From Pterobdella sp. o SKG-2022 (taxonomy: Eukaryota > Annelida > Clitellata > Hirudinida > Piscicolidae), in assembly GCA_964035795.1 (NCBI GenBank), contig OZ038323.1, positions 7,851,227 through 7,915,226 of the forward strand: a stretch of DNA of 64,000 nt. Direction: 5' to 3'. The notes under the pieces are model-generated. The model did no database searches. It was given only the letters and a program-made list of their open reading frames with translations, and was not told where the DNA came from. Below, piece after piece: positions 23,852-36,700 of the stretch; position 1 is the stretch's first letter, and the number at the start of each line of letters is the position of its first letter. The position numbers and the translations under genes are program-made.

Positions 23852-26800
23852 TTAATCTTGCAAACGGGGTGGACTGTTGTAGTTGAGGGTGAGGTTGAGG
23901 TAGGTGAGACAAGGCAAAGAAGACTGCTTGTGTGCGTTCGACACTAGCTTACTCAAAAAGTTATAGCCATCACAAAACTTGTTGTTTATCTGTTCCATCT
24001 TCACAAACAGCTCATGGTCGATTATAGAACCATGGTGAGTGGGATGGTTGAAGGCGATAGTGGCCTGAGCTGAGAAAAGGAGGATGAGGTCGAGAAGGCC
24101 CATGATGACGAAGCTGATGGGGGCTTCATCGAGGAGACTGCGTCTTATCATGGAGTCAATGTAGGAGGAGTGCAGAGATATCAAATGGTCGATGATGTTT
24201 GTATGGGTGCTTGCTTGGTCGTCTGTTGATTCATCTCTGGAGAACATTTCTTTGACCTTCTGGAATCCCCGCTGAAACTGGTGCCATGACAGACGTACAA
24301 CTTGGCAGTCGAGAAAGTCGACGAGAACATGCACAAAATGCTGCATTTTGTGTCTCCAAATGAACAACTTCCTTGCCTCCTCGTTCTGCCTCCCATGCTT
24401 TTTACAACACACACACATGCGTCTGTACAAGCCTTGAATAGTCCAGAAGGTTCGTTTAATTTTGAATAGAAATTTAAAAATTTTTCGATAACTCTTGAGA
24501 TGAGAATTTTGGATGACGACGTTGATAGGCCAGTGAGGATTGATGGTGAGAATGAGGTCATCAACACAAGTGGATTCGGATTGAGGATCCTCCATAATGA
24601 AAGAAAAAAGGTGCTGTACAGGTGAGAGAGATTTTTGTTGTGATAGAGTGAGTGTGTCAAATGACTGTTGTAGGACTCCGTTGAGAAAGAATGGAACGTG
24701 ATGAGATGATTTTTGTTGAAGTAGCCCTGCACAGAGGTGGTCAGTAATGTAGGCAGTGAAGTTGTAGTTCTGTAGCATCATCAACTCGTGTATCCCTTCG
24801 AAATGGGCCTCTAACGAACACTTGTGTAAAAACAAAGAGCCGAGAATCTTGTTCAACTGACGGATTCTTTTCTTGAGAGGAGTGTGCAGATTCTTCCTGA
24901 TGTAGGCATCCACACAAATACTACCTACTCCCACTAAGCAACCCTTGTTATCTCCATCTTTTCCTTCCTCTTCATTGATTTCAGTAGAATCGCAATTGTA
25001 GATACTTTGGAAAAGAGTCATAGAGTCTTTTAAAAGTCCATCATTGTAGTTGAAACCACCCCCCTCATCCTCCCTATACACAACTTTCCTATTACCACAT
25101 GCCTTCTTTAGCAGGGCTACAGACTTGACACAATCCACAACATGTGTGATGATGTGTGTGAGATAGGTGGGTAGTTCCTGTCTTGAAGGTCCATAAGCAT
25201 ACCTCCAAAAGCGTTCATCTGAATGAAGTTTTATGGCATATTATATATGACATACAACTACCATAAAACAAAATCTTAAAATTGTATGATACATACAAAT
25301 GTATATTATACATAATCTGAAAAAAACCTTATAAAAATTTTGCAAGCTTAACTATTAAAAACGTAGAAATATTAAAAAACAATGTACAGCACCATAACAG
25401 CTGAGATATTTATCATTGCATGAGATGAGGCAGTGAGTATCTGTGACGTCATCGTTGAAACCTTCATGCGTCCATGTGTGCAGTTGTCTGTGAGGGAGTT
25501 GAGTGGCGTTGTGGCGCCAATTTTAAGCCGTTGTGGTTTTATTCAAGTGAGAGTTGGTTGCTTTAAACTTACGTATATAAGCACTTAATGATTTAGGAAT
25601 CGTACTCACTTATTTTTCTATTAAAACGATTCTTTTTGTATCATCTTTCTGTCTGCCTATCTATTTATCTAGATTTCTATCTCTATACACGATCGAATAT
25701 GCACACCACTAACGAAGTCAAAGCGTCGAATGAAGAGATGAAAAGATATCGATACAGAGGGAGCATATCTTCGTCGTGATCATGACACATCTCGTAAAGG
25801 TGTTCAATGGGGACTGCGTGCTGTAGTGGTTGTTGTAATGGCTGCAAGAGTTCATATGAAATGCCTAACGGTAGGAAGCGTTGAAACGATAAATGTTCAT
25901 ATCATATTATATATCATCGAATGCTGATGATGATGACGTTTTGAAAATATTAAACTTAAATATATTGGCGGTGTTTTTAATAAATTACGAAAGACTAGTT
26001 AGTATCTGGTATTTAGTCTTAATTCACCTTGTTTTCGTGGTTGAAGAAACCATCAAACACTTGTTCCAAGTACCTGAAACATACCATTAACTTATCACTT
26101 TTATTTGTGAATTTAAAATGGCTAATGGAGATAATTCGATAACGTGAGTCCAACTCACGGAAAGTTTTGGCATCTTAAAAAACCTTCAAAATTGTTTATA
26201 TTGAGTCATAAAAACACTAATAGCTTATAAAAAAGCATAAAGTTGAAATTGACCGAATATGCTTGGCGTAGACATGAGAATGCAGTGATAACTGAAGCAG
26301 AGAAGTCGTTTGTTGCGCATTCACTGTATGTATCTGCAACTCATTTAAGTATTTCTCAACTGCCCACAAAAACGCCGACAACAACACATCTGGGAGAGTG
26401 AAAATAATATTAAACTAATTCAAAATCAGATCTTATATAAAATATAATTCAGATTTCATGCTAGCATCGAAAAAAAAACAACAATTATTCATGCTACACA
26501 TGTAGTAGCGTCTTGCGATACTTACCCATTTCTATACCAAAAGTAAGGCGACTCATGGCGAACCTACGTACCCAAGAAATAACGAAAATACACAAAAAAC
26601 TGTACATGAGTGCAAGAAAAGCATGTAACAATATATAAATCAATCGAGTTGTTACATACAAATCAAGTGGCAAAATATAACACAAAGGTGTTTAGAAATG
26701 TATTATGAAGTTTTTCAATTTATAAGGAAATCATCATCAACTAATCAATAAAAATATTTGCACGCTCAACACACACCCTCGTATGAATGCTTCAACTTCT

Positions 26801-28030
26801 TCACAGCGCAAAAGGTCCTCTTGAAGGACACACCCAGCTGCACAAACTCCTCAACCATCTTCATATAGGCTGCCACACTCACTCCCTTCGGAGGCTTGGA
26901 GCACCCTCTTAACTTGAAAGTATCCTGTGTTTTGAAGATCATTATTATTATCGTTTTACTTCAATTTCTATGCTAATATGGGTTGAGCAGAAATGTATCT
27001 CAAGTTATTTTGTAAATGTATGTGTTAGAAAAATAGATTAAAATTAAATGAAGTTAATTTTTTTTTTGACCAAGATTCCGATTTGTTGAATAAAACCTTG
27101 AGTGTTTTTATGTATGATAATGAAACAATAAAAGATCTGTAGATATTTGATAATATATATATATGCAAATGTGGAATATAAGAATGCTTCAAATGGTTGT
27201 TTAGGTGAGTTGGAGAGGGTAAATAGTTATTGCTATTTAGGAGACAATGTGAATGGTGGAGGAGGAAGTGAGCTCGCTGTCACACGAAAGATCGGGCTGG
27301 GCTGGAAAGCATTCAACAATGTGTCTTCTATGTTATGTGGTAAAAGACACACATGGAATATTAGAGGACAAATTTATAGGACATGTGTGAGGCCTGTCAT
27401 GACATATGGCTCGGAAACTTGGGTAGTAAGATCCGTTGAAAAGAGTATTTTGAGAAGAGTAGAAAAACGGATGCTTAGAATGATGTGTGGTAAGCAGCTA
27501 GCTGATGGTGTGAGTACAAAGAAGTTGATGGTTAGATTGGGGTTGGATTGTACAATCGTTGAAGTGGTGAGGCAAGAGAGTTTGAGATGGCTGGGTCATG
27601 TAGTAAGGAAAGAGGATGACGACTGTATCAAACAGGCGTGGAGGTTTGAGGTTGAAGGTAGGAGAGAAAGAGGAAGGCCAAGATTAACCTGGAAAGGGAT
27701 GATGGAAAACCTTTGTCGTGTTCTTGGATTAGTTCTTGAAGATTGCTATGACAAGGTGAAATGGAGGGAGAGGATTAGGTCATGGAAAGAAGTCAGTGAC
27801 TCCTTGGAAAAGGGAAAAATGCTGACTATAATAAAATGATGATGATGATGGATATTTGCACTGACGTGTTTCCATTCAAAAGTGCTTGACTCCATACCAC
27901 AGATCAACATAAAATAGTCCCTCATTGCTTCCTTTGGTCCATCACTACTGGGTGTTGCTTCAACGTTCTTTTCTGTTGCTTCACTGATGCAAGCTGTTGC
28001 TTGAAGAGAAGAATCTTCAAACTGGCCTGA
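23852..28030 (-). CDS. gamma-tubulin complex component, GCP6/GCP5 type
   Basis: The last exon, 25218-23852, is clear: RQLNKILGSLFLHKCSLEAHF, LVSP-type lead-in SPVQHLFSFIMED, HWPINVVIQNSHLKSYRKIF, LFKIKRTFWTIQGL, then RHKMQHFVHVLVDFLDCQVV. This is the C-terminal GCP/Spc97-Spc98 fold that binds gamma-tubulin, and the MQHFV..L context is closest to GCP6. Exon 25497-25393 (LHTWTHEGFNDD) joins it in phase 1. Exons 28026-27866 (MRDYFMLICGMESSTFEWKH) and 26924-26777 (KPPKGVSVAAYMKMVEEF) join each other in phase and fit the GCP N-terminal region. Exons near 26075-26020 and 25850-25750 are plausible but unresolved. More coding-like blocks occur upstream (28917-28820, 28370-28310), so the true start is probably near 28.9 kb. 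Such proteins build gamma-tubulin ring complexes that nucleate microtubules. Confidence 0.75.
27147..27860 (+). mobile_element. LINE fragment: C-terminal reverse transcriptase with GAT-repeat tail
   Basis: A 230-residue open frame (27147-27839) reads NSYCYLGDNVNGGGGSELAV, VRPVMTYGSETW, VEKRMLRMMCG, ESLRWLGHVVRKEDD and RERGRPRLTWKGMMENL. This is the 3' part of non-LTR RT ORFs of the CR1/L2-like kind. It ends in an AATAAAATGATGATGATGATGG tail typical of elements using a trinucleotide 3' repeat. The endonuclease and RT catalytic core are missing. The frame is intact, so insertion is fairly recent. It lies antisense within an intron of the GCP-type gene, its tail about 15 bases from the donor of exon 28026-27866. 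Confidence 0.85.
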
Positions 28031-28930
28031 AGTGTTTGGAGAAGAAATAACCACTATATGATGGTGATTTAAAAATAGCTATTTCAAATAAAAATGCTAA
28101 TAATAATAATAAAATAATAATAAGTTCTATAACACCAAAGAAAGCAACTTTTCACCATGCTTCTTATGATAGACATGATTTCTGAGAGAAAGAAAAGAGA
28201 GATAACATTGGAAGATGTCTAGGGGTGCATCTGTCAAGTGACATCGTGAGCTGGAAAGAGTAAAAATGGAGGGATTTTATCAAGCACATTGGATAAATGT
28301 AACATACCTCGAGTCTATTGAACTGCTTGTTAGAGAACCATAAAACCCTTCATCTGAGAATGTCTTGAAACAATGTGTGATTGGATGAATTATGAATATA
28401 TTGTTATAATATTTTTTATTATATAGGTAAGTACATGAAATAATTCGATGATATTGAATCTGTAGTATAAAAAAAAAACCCAATTTTTTTAAAAAAATTT
28501 TAAAATACAACATTTTTGTAAAAAATTTCTTTTTAAATGAAAATTTTAAAAATCAGTGTTTTTTATTCTTAATATTTATAAAAAGTCTTCGAACTTAAAC
28601 AAACAGGGATATAATATCTCTCCAAGGAAATAGCATTAAAATGAATTTAATCTCACTGCAGTGGAATGATCTTTGTCATTTTTTGACAAACTGTTGAACA
28701 TCACAATTACATTCAAGATTGTGTCATTGAAGTAATCACCTGGAATATTCCACATGGTGCTCATGAAACTATGAATCAATGCATGAATTAGTGTATAATT
28801 GATTGGTTGGAACCACCTTCGAGTAGATGATTGATTTTGTTGAAGAAAGGTTGGAGTTTGAGGGTTGAGTGAGGAAAGCATTCATACCACAGGTCCATAA
28901 TGGCTTCATTTTTTACATCTGATCTACCTT

Positions 28931-29855
28931 TTCTTTGAAAAAAAAAATTTTCATGAATGTATATTTAAAACAATAAAGAACACTTTTTGTGTCAGATCAA
29001 ATTTGATGGCGATATATAATTTTATTACAGTCTGCATACTTTTCTACCTCATCTTTTGAATACTAGAAATACTTCCTTCCTTTTTCAACAACCCATTACA
29101 TAACTCATTAGTTTTTCCCATTTAATAAACCAATATTATAAATACCAGAAAAAGAAGAATTCCTTAAAGAACAACAAAAAAAACTCAAGCATTGTTCTAG
29201 GAAGCTGCTGAGAAATGAGAGCCAATATTTTTTTGTTCATAGTTATTGAGAATTAGAGAGCAAAAAAAGTTTCTCCTATTTTGCTTACATAGCAAAATTG
29301 GCATGACTTTGAAAAAGCAAATATGCAGCCAAATTAAATTTTTATTTATAGATAATACACTATATCTGGATAAAACTAGCATAAAATCTTGAAACTTTTA
29401 CTTGTTTGAAGGATGTTTCAAAAGAAGAGCATATGCTAAAGAGATTAATTTTTTACTATGTGAACTAGACTCCTTCTGGGTGAATCCTGAGTCTTTTAGA
29501 TTCAACAAGCAAAGTTCTTTTATAGAATTATAGATACTGTGACAAAAAGGGGAATTCCTGTAAAAAAAATGATACTTTTTTTTTATAAATTCGATTAAAA
29601 AAATGTCAAAAAAGAAACTTACATGTCAGCAGAATATCATCTAATTCAATTTGACCGCTTTTTATGATTCTTATTAAACTTAATTTGTTTAAAATCAAAT
29701 AATTTTTCATATCTTGAAAATTTTTTTTATATTTTTCTGGTTTCTAATTATAAAAATAATTTTGCTAAATATTAAAATTTTACCATATACTTGAAAGTTC
29801 TAGAGATAGAAAAGTTTTGTGTTCCAAAGGTTAATTTAACTTGATAAAACCGAAA
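28931..29855. other. intergenic region between the divergent GCP-type and PEX14 genes
   Basis: AT-rich with no supportable gene. Its position suggests it carries both promoters; no specific motif could be assigned. Confidence 0.4.
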
Positions 29856-31251
29856 ATGGAACAAACTGATCAAGTAGTTATTTATTTGAAATTATTTCTC
29901 ACATGTTTTGTTTTTTATCAATTTATTTCAGAAAGAAATACAGCCTGTGCGTGATTCTCTTGTAAGTAGTTGAAAAAATAATTTATAACTTATTGATTTC
30001 ATTCTATAAATTTTATAATTTCATGCTATTAGTTTTATAAGTTCATGTAATAAGTTTTATAATTTTATTTAAACAAAAGATAGCAACTGCTGTGGCATTC
30101 TTGAAAAATGAAAAAGTGAGAACAAGTTCTCTAGAAGATAAAAAAATTTTTTTGCGCAAAAAAGGTTGCTACTAATTTTCAATCAACTTATATTATATAA
30201 CTTTTTTTAAATAACAAGGATTAACAAATACTGAAATAGAAGAAGCAATAAAACTCAGTAACATTCCTCTTTGTCAAGGTATATTAATTTATAAATCATT
30301 TTCAAAATAAATTCTTAAACATTGAACAATTTTCACAGAAACTTCTCATATAGAGCCCTCATCATTTTTTTCAAAGTTAGGCGGGTTGTTTTCTACAGTT
30401 TTCTTTGTCACAAGTTCTGCTTTCACATTTTATCATCTATACAAGGTAATAATTCCATGATCACATTATGGTAAACATCAAATATCAAAATTTTTTTCAG
30501 AATTTAATCAAGCCTATGTTGTTTGAGGATGAAAAAAAGAAAAATGAAGAATTATTGCAGCAAATGTTAGACAACAGTAAAGAGATGAATGACAACATTC
30601 TTGCAGTGGTTGCTGCATTAAATGACCTACACAGACAAGTTGCCAGATCAAACTCAGAACTTCTTCTTAATAATGTAATATACTGAATTATTTCATATCA
30701 CATTTCTTCATTTATCTTGTATCTTTTTGTCATTTTTTTAAAAGTACTAAAATTGATTTTTTGAAAATATTCAACTTGCTTCACAGAACAGTCAGGAATC
30801 AAAACTTGCTTCAAATGAAATGAAAGAAGAGTTGAGATCTCTTAAAGCTATCCTTCTCAGCAGGTTATTTTATCATTACAGAACATCATTCATTTTTATA
30901 TATTGAAACACTTCATTTTACATTCATATCCACAATATCTCGATGCAACACTCATCAAATATCTCCAAATTAAATTTTTATAAATTACTTCAATTTTCAA
31001 GTTTCATCTATTTGAATATGAAGATATTATTTAACAGAGATCAGTTCCCGTCAACTTCTAAGACTGTTTCTCTCCCCGCCTGGCAACTCAGTGCTAAAAC
31101 AAGCAGCCTTGACAACCATTCTGATGTGGGTGTACCATTTAAAGCTTTAACACTCATCATTTGAAGTTGTATTTATCATTGAAATAATTATAAATTTTCC
31201 CAGAGCACAGTGGTGAATGGCACCAAAACAGAGGAAGCTGATGATGATTAG
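29856..31251 (+). CDS. PEX14: peroxin-14 (peroxisomal import docking protein)
   Basis: Nine exons: 29856-29873, 29932-29961, 30080-30164, 30219-30278, 30339-30445, 30501-30674, 30787-30863, 31038-31125 and 31204-31251. All phases close, giving 228 residues. The N-terminal PEX14 domain is clear: EIQPVRDSLIATAVAFLKNE, KVRTSSLEDKKIFLRKKGL and TNTEIEEAIKLSN. It binds PTS1 receptor PEX5 WxxxF motifs. A hydrophobic segment follows (KLGGLFSTVFFVTSSAFTF), the expected peroxisomal membrane anchor. A coiled coil (exons 30501-30863: EEKLLQQML-like heptads) and an acidic tail (EEADDD) end the protein. Vertebrate PEX14 is about 377 residues, so this one is short, mostly by a reduced C-terminal tail. The first exon encodes only MEQTDQ. 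Confidence 0.9.
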
Positions 31252-31568
31252 TTTTTCAATAATAATGAAGTAATTTTTATACACTCTTGAAATAAATAGT
31301 ATTATAATATTGTGAAAAGAATTGTTTTACTGTTATATTAAAACATTTTATTGAATTTTTGAATGGTACTCATGTTTTATTTTTTTATTGATATGAAAAA
31401 AAATTCATCTCATTGATAAGGATAAAAAAATAGCTGAAATGCATAGCGTAAATAGTGATTGTGATGATTTTCATAAAAACAAAATTTTAAGTTATATTTA
31501 TTACAATGTCTGAAAGACTATGAAATGAAAGACATTTTTTAATAAAATAAAAAACTTGAAATTCTCAA

Positions 31569-32484
31569 TCATTGTGGCCACAGGACTTCATCAACTTTGA
31601 AGTCAAGTTCTGTGCAGGGGATCTTTTCAACGATTTGCTGTGTAAAAGTGGGAGCAAGAAGGTAAGGAAGTTTTCCAAAAAGTAGTTTATAGTTGTTGAG
31701 ATAAGTGTCATAATAACCACCACCCCTCCCTAATCTGTACCCATCTCTTGTGAATGCCAGGCCAGGCATGATGATCAAGTCTAGTCCTCCTATATAAATA
31801 GAAAGTTTTAAAACTTAAATGTCTATATCATTATTCAAGTTTGAAAAATCATTTAGAAAGTCACCATTTTGTGGGTTGATAATTTTTCTAGTGTCGTCAT
31901 CAGAAGAAGGTTGTTTGATATTCCATTTGTTAGAAGGCAAGTTCTCATAGTCCTGCATAGATGTCAGCTCCAGCATTTGCATCTCTGTCTTCAGTGAATA
32001 CGGTTTATGAAATAAATTCTTAATAGGATTGAAGTAGACAAAATTTATGAAAAAAAAAACAAAATATTTTGAAAATCTAGTTATACGGTTTTACTTATTA
32101 GATTTAAACTTATTATTGAAATAGTTACTTTGGAAAATCTTGGAATGAACATTTTTTTATTATTTTTGAATCCTTCATTAAGGATATTCACTGTGTTAAT
32201 CTCATCATTCATGCTCAAAAATATGGAAACTTTGTGGCTTGTGATCCACTTTTCATGGTTTAAGACCTTAAAAACAATTAATTCAATGTCTTAAAATATT
32301 TCATTGAAAGTCTCTTAAACCAAACTTCTCTTTCAAGTATGATAGACTGTTTTAATTTTTCATCTTGAGTTAATAATTTAAGTTTATTCATTATTTTTTT
32401 TCTCAAAAGTTTTTTAGCCAATTTAACTCCGTTTTCTGTCATTTTGAAAAACAAGTTTAACTCTAAAATCCTAAAAATTGTCAC
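31569..32484 (-). CDS. MTHFS: 5-formyltetrahydrofolate cyclo-ligase
   Basis: Exons: 32484 (or 32442) to 32326, 32266-32129, 32018-31865 and 31789-31569; phases close. The product matches methenyltetrahydrofolate synthetase, which converts 5-formyl-THF to 5,10-methenyl-THF with ATP. Visible signatures: KLAKKLLRKKIMNKLK (N-terminal basic helix), KVSIFLSMNDEINT, KKMFIPRFSK, WNIKQP, GLDLIIMPGLAF and the nucleotide/folate loop RLGRGGGYYDTYL, ending in DFKVDEVLWPQ. Two in-frame starts exist. The second (MTENGVKLAKK) gives a length closer to the family; the first adds 14 hydrophobic/basic residues that could be a targeting extension. Introns are only about 60-110 bases. Confidence 0.9.
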
Positions 32485-33294
32485 TGTACTCCGGCACGTG
32501 AAAACGACAGGGAGGTATCATGAAATTTTACAAAAATGAAACTTTTTCAAAATGCCGGCTTTTCCAATGAATTCTTTTAGTATCGATAGAGGAAAAATTT
32601 TGAGGTATAATTCATAAAAAAACAAGTCGAGATATTGGCATTTTTCAATTTTCCCTAAAACATAATTTAGAATTTTTTTTTCAAGTATTTTCTTTTTCTG
32701 GATAATCAAATTAGTGGACAGAAAAAAGGGATAAATGAAAAGAATGACTGGAGGTGTGTGGGTCGAAGAATGAAGCGTGAAGGGCTGGAAGGAATGGAGA
32801 TTTATCATATTTTGACTGACTCTATACACAAATATATATTCTTAAGAGGCTTTAAAAACTTAAAAATTTTTATGCCACTATAATAATATTCGTTATTTAT
32901 TTTTTCCCTAAAAGAAGCTCTTATATTTGTGCCTCCACTTGATAAAGTAAGTTCATCTTACACAATGCTTCGTGGAATAAAATAAACTCCGAAGAGGGTT
33001 TTTATTTGAATATTGGTTAATTGGCGCAACAAACTTGAATTCTACATTTGTAATATATTTTAAGAAAGCTACGCTTGCTTTCATTGTTTAAAAAATCGAG
33101 CCTTCAAGAGCAATGTCTTTAATGAAAATTATCAAAAATTTATTCATTAAAAAATAGACCAGATGTTTGCAAGTTATGATGTTGATGCAACTTGTGGTCT
33201 TTCCGTTGGTACTTTTTTGTCTTTAGTCGTTGAGTAGCGTATTTGAATCTCAAAAAATGGCTGTAGAAAAAACCCTGTAACGAAACTGGTGAAC

Positions 33295-33360
33295 ATGAAC
33301 AACCCGGTCGTTTGCTTATGCCTCTGCATCGTTTTTCTCGTTAATTTGATCTCTGGAGAG
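33295..33360 (+). CDS. possible orphan first exon encoding a signal peptide
   Basis: An ATG opens MNNPVVCLCLCIVFLVNLISGE, followed at once by a GTATGA donor-like sequence. The hydrophobic core and small residues before the end look like a secretory signal peptide. No downstream plus-strand exon could be recognised, because the ValRS gene occupies the next 6 kb on the other strand. It may be coincidence. Confidence 0.2.
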
Positions 33361-33708
33361 GTATGATTTGTGGAGCGTGCAAAATTTTCGATTAAAAAAC
33401 TAAATATATTAGCAAAGATTTTTGTTTCTTGATAATGTTTTAAAATAAGACTAAACTTATCGAAAATTAAACCCTTTTTCTTTAAATAAATATTAATAAA
33501 ATTTTATACTTTTTGATGTGAAATTTTCAAAAAATTCATTGCAAAAACAAATTTAAATTTTTATAAAGTTTTTTGATTAGTTTTGTTCATTAAGTTAAAT
33601 TTTGAAAACTTTATTAGTCAACTTTCAAAATCTGTCATTTCAAAATAATTTTTTGAAGCCATAAAATTTTTAAAATTTAGATAAAAAACCAAAAACAACA
33701 AATTAAAA

Positions 33709-36700
33709 CTAAGTATTAATGAGGCTGTTGATTGCTAATTGAATCTTAATCAATCTTTTTTTCGATTCTGTTTTATCATGTGTTTCTTCTCTTCCTAATT
33801 TTTTAATATTGTTTTCTACTCTTCTTAATAATTCTTTTTGATCGTTAGAACTCTGATGAAAAAAAAATAAAGATGAACAAAAATATAAAAACTCATGTAA
33901 ATCCTCTATACTATCACATTAAATAAACTATCATATCAACCTCAATACTAAGAAAGACTTTGAATCCTTTCTGATGTTGTTCCAGTAGAATAGGATTAAG
34001 GCCTTTTTCAACATCATATACCTTTGGAATTCTCGTGAGAGATTTAATTATTCCAACATGCTCCTTTGTCAACCCCTCAAAGTGATCTATTAAAAACGGT
34101 TGATTGATGAAATGTACATAGTGAAATACTATATAAAATTGAATAATTTATAAAAAACTGAATAATTATGAAACACATTTATAAAAACAAACATTTGATA
34201 GTAAGGTTGGTAACAAGAGATTGGTAGAAAAGGATGGAAGATGAGATGGACTGAAGCATTTCAACTTGTTCGTCTATGTCACTGCCATAATTTACCACCT
34301 GTATAGCAATAATAACAACTATTAACGTTCATAGTTTCTTTATCAGCTAATTGAATAAATACACGTTATAAATATAGCTATTAATAAAGTCTAGTGACCA
34401 CCTAAGTACATCTGCATAAAAACTACACTGAAAAACAAACAAAACCCACACAGACCGTTTTTACTTGAGGAAAAGATTGAATGGAAATAGTGTCATCCTG
34501 GTTGAGTTGCTGATATACATGTTCTGTGATGAAAGGCATGATGGGGTGAAGGAGTTTGAGGAATGTATCAAAACATAAGTGTAACACTGGTAGTATTGTG
34601 GTGTGGGATGAAGGTGATGATTTCAATTCTGATTTTACACACTCCTGTTTAGAAATTCAACAAATAAACTTTGCACCAGACATAAAAAATAATTTATATA
34701 GCACCAAGGAAAGCAACTGAAAAGCAAACTCTCACCAAATAAACATTACAAAATTGCAGTCTCCAGAAGTTCTCGAGAGCACTACAGGCATGGAAAAGTT
34801 GGAAACTTTCATAAGCCTGTGTAACCTTTGCCATTACATCCCCTAATCTGTTCAAAATCCATTTGTCCATTAAATACGGTGTGTTGAGAGAAGATGGGAG
34901 TTGGTGTTGGTGAGATGGGAAGGGATTTTGCTTTAAAATGTTCTTGTATAACTTGTACGAGTTCCATATCTTGTTGCAGAATGCTGTGCTTTGTTTGAAA
35001 CGCTGCATATCAACGTTGGTGAAATGACCTGTAAGAAAAACTCATCAGTATTAAATTTCTATAATTAATACCAAAGTAACCAAAGAAATGGTAGGAAGCG
35101 AGGGAGAATCTGAGGGCATCAGCACCACACCTTTGGATGCCCATTGGGAAGTCCTTCCGCAGCACCTCACTTGCTCTCTTTATTTCCTCTCTTCTCAGAT
35201 TCGAGTCTTTCAAATTATCCAACATCTCCTTTAAAGAATGTAATGTAATGCGGTATTTATAAAGCGCTTTTAATTTAATGTAGCGAAATCACACTATGGA
35301 ACAGGTGCTAATTATCGGCCCACGTGGGATCGAGTTCGTTAACTTTAGCTAATTAGTCTAATGCTCTACCTCTGAAGTATACTTTTTAACAAACCACCCT
35401 ACAACCCCCATAATTGCTATTACAAATAAGTTGAAGTGATATTAACTTTAAGAGCTTATAAGCCAAAGTTGCTATTATAACTACTCAACACTGATCACTC
35501 ACCTTGAGGGTGACGCCTTCAATCACATGCATAGGGTCGATAACATTACCTAGTGATTTGCTCATCTTACGACCTTTGGAGTCTTGTACTACACTGTGGA
35601 ACAACACCTAGGCGGGTGGGTGATGGTGAAAAGATTGGATATATAGGAGAGATGAATATGCCTCGTCATCAATATCATCTTAGTGTATCGTTTTAGTCCT
35701 ACTATATGGGGTTAGACGCGACTCTCGATACATATTATTTTCTTTTGAATATATCTCGAATATTAATAACTTTTCAAAAAACTAATAATTTTAAGCTTCT
35801 TATTTTGTTAATTAATTCAAAACTAAATACTTTTTTAAAAGGGACCTTCCCTGTCAACGCATGTGACATCATCACCATCCTGGCGACCCAGAAAAACATG
35901 ATATCACTGGCTGTTTCAAGTAGGTCAGTTAAAAACAATCTGTTCAAGCCTGCAGTCTATAATTAGGAAAATAAATTGAACGAATCAGGAACAGGTAATA
36001 AAAAAGAACTTTCAAACAGAATGACGCTTGAAACCTGTTGAGGCCAGCCAAAGACAGAAAAAGGGAGAAGAGCGGATGAGAACCACGTATCTAAGACGTC
36101 ATCATCTGTGAGGTAGGTTCTACAAGGATACCAAATGCTTTCGATACTTTTAGTTTCATTATAAGTGCTCTTGATAATTATAATAAAACTATATGATACT
36201 AAAAATAAAGTAAATTAAATTTAAAAAAACAGTGAACTGAAACATAAAACCCAACAAACCTTGAACCACGTCAAACTCCCCTCTTTCCAGCCCATACTCT
36301 TCCACAGCTTTTTGCAAAGCCTCTTTCTCACTCCTTCCCACCACATACCTGTCATCATTACTGCTCCCTAGTTTTGAAGATTTCTGCATCAATTGTAGGT
36401 GGGTGTATATAAACTTATAAGTCTAAAATAACTCCATATAATGAATTCATGTATTATCTAGCTATACATTTCTCTGTCAGTTACTCACCATGAGGATTTG
36501 ATAGGTGGGTATGCGATGTCCCCACCATAGCTGTCTCGATATGCACCAATCTCTGTTGAAAGCAGTTCATCTTATAGAGAAAAATACTTGAATCATTACA
36601 TAGCTTATATAAAATACACACAAATTTTAAGCTGTCGAACAAATTTTATCTATTTAGTTCATTTGACTATCAAAACTTTGGGTGGCGTTAATTTTTCATT

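Noticed and set aside
32518..32829. 103-aa minus-strand ORF upstream of MTHFS
   Set aside because: Hydrophobic/Lys-rich translation typical of AT-rich DNA; no recognisable domain. It could be 5' flank.
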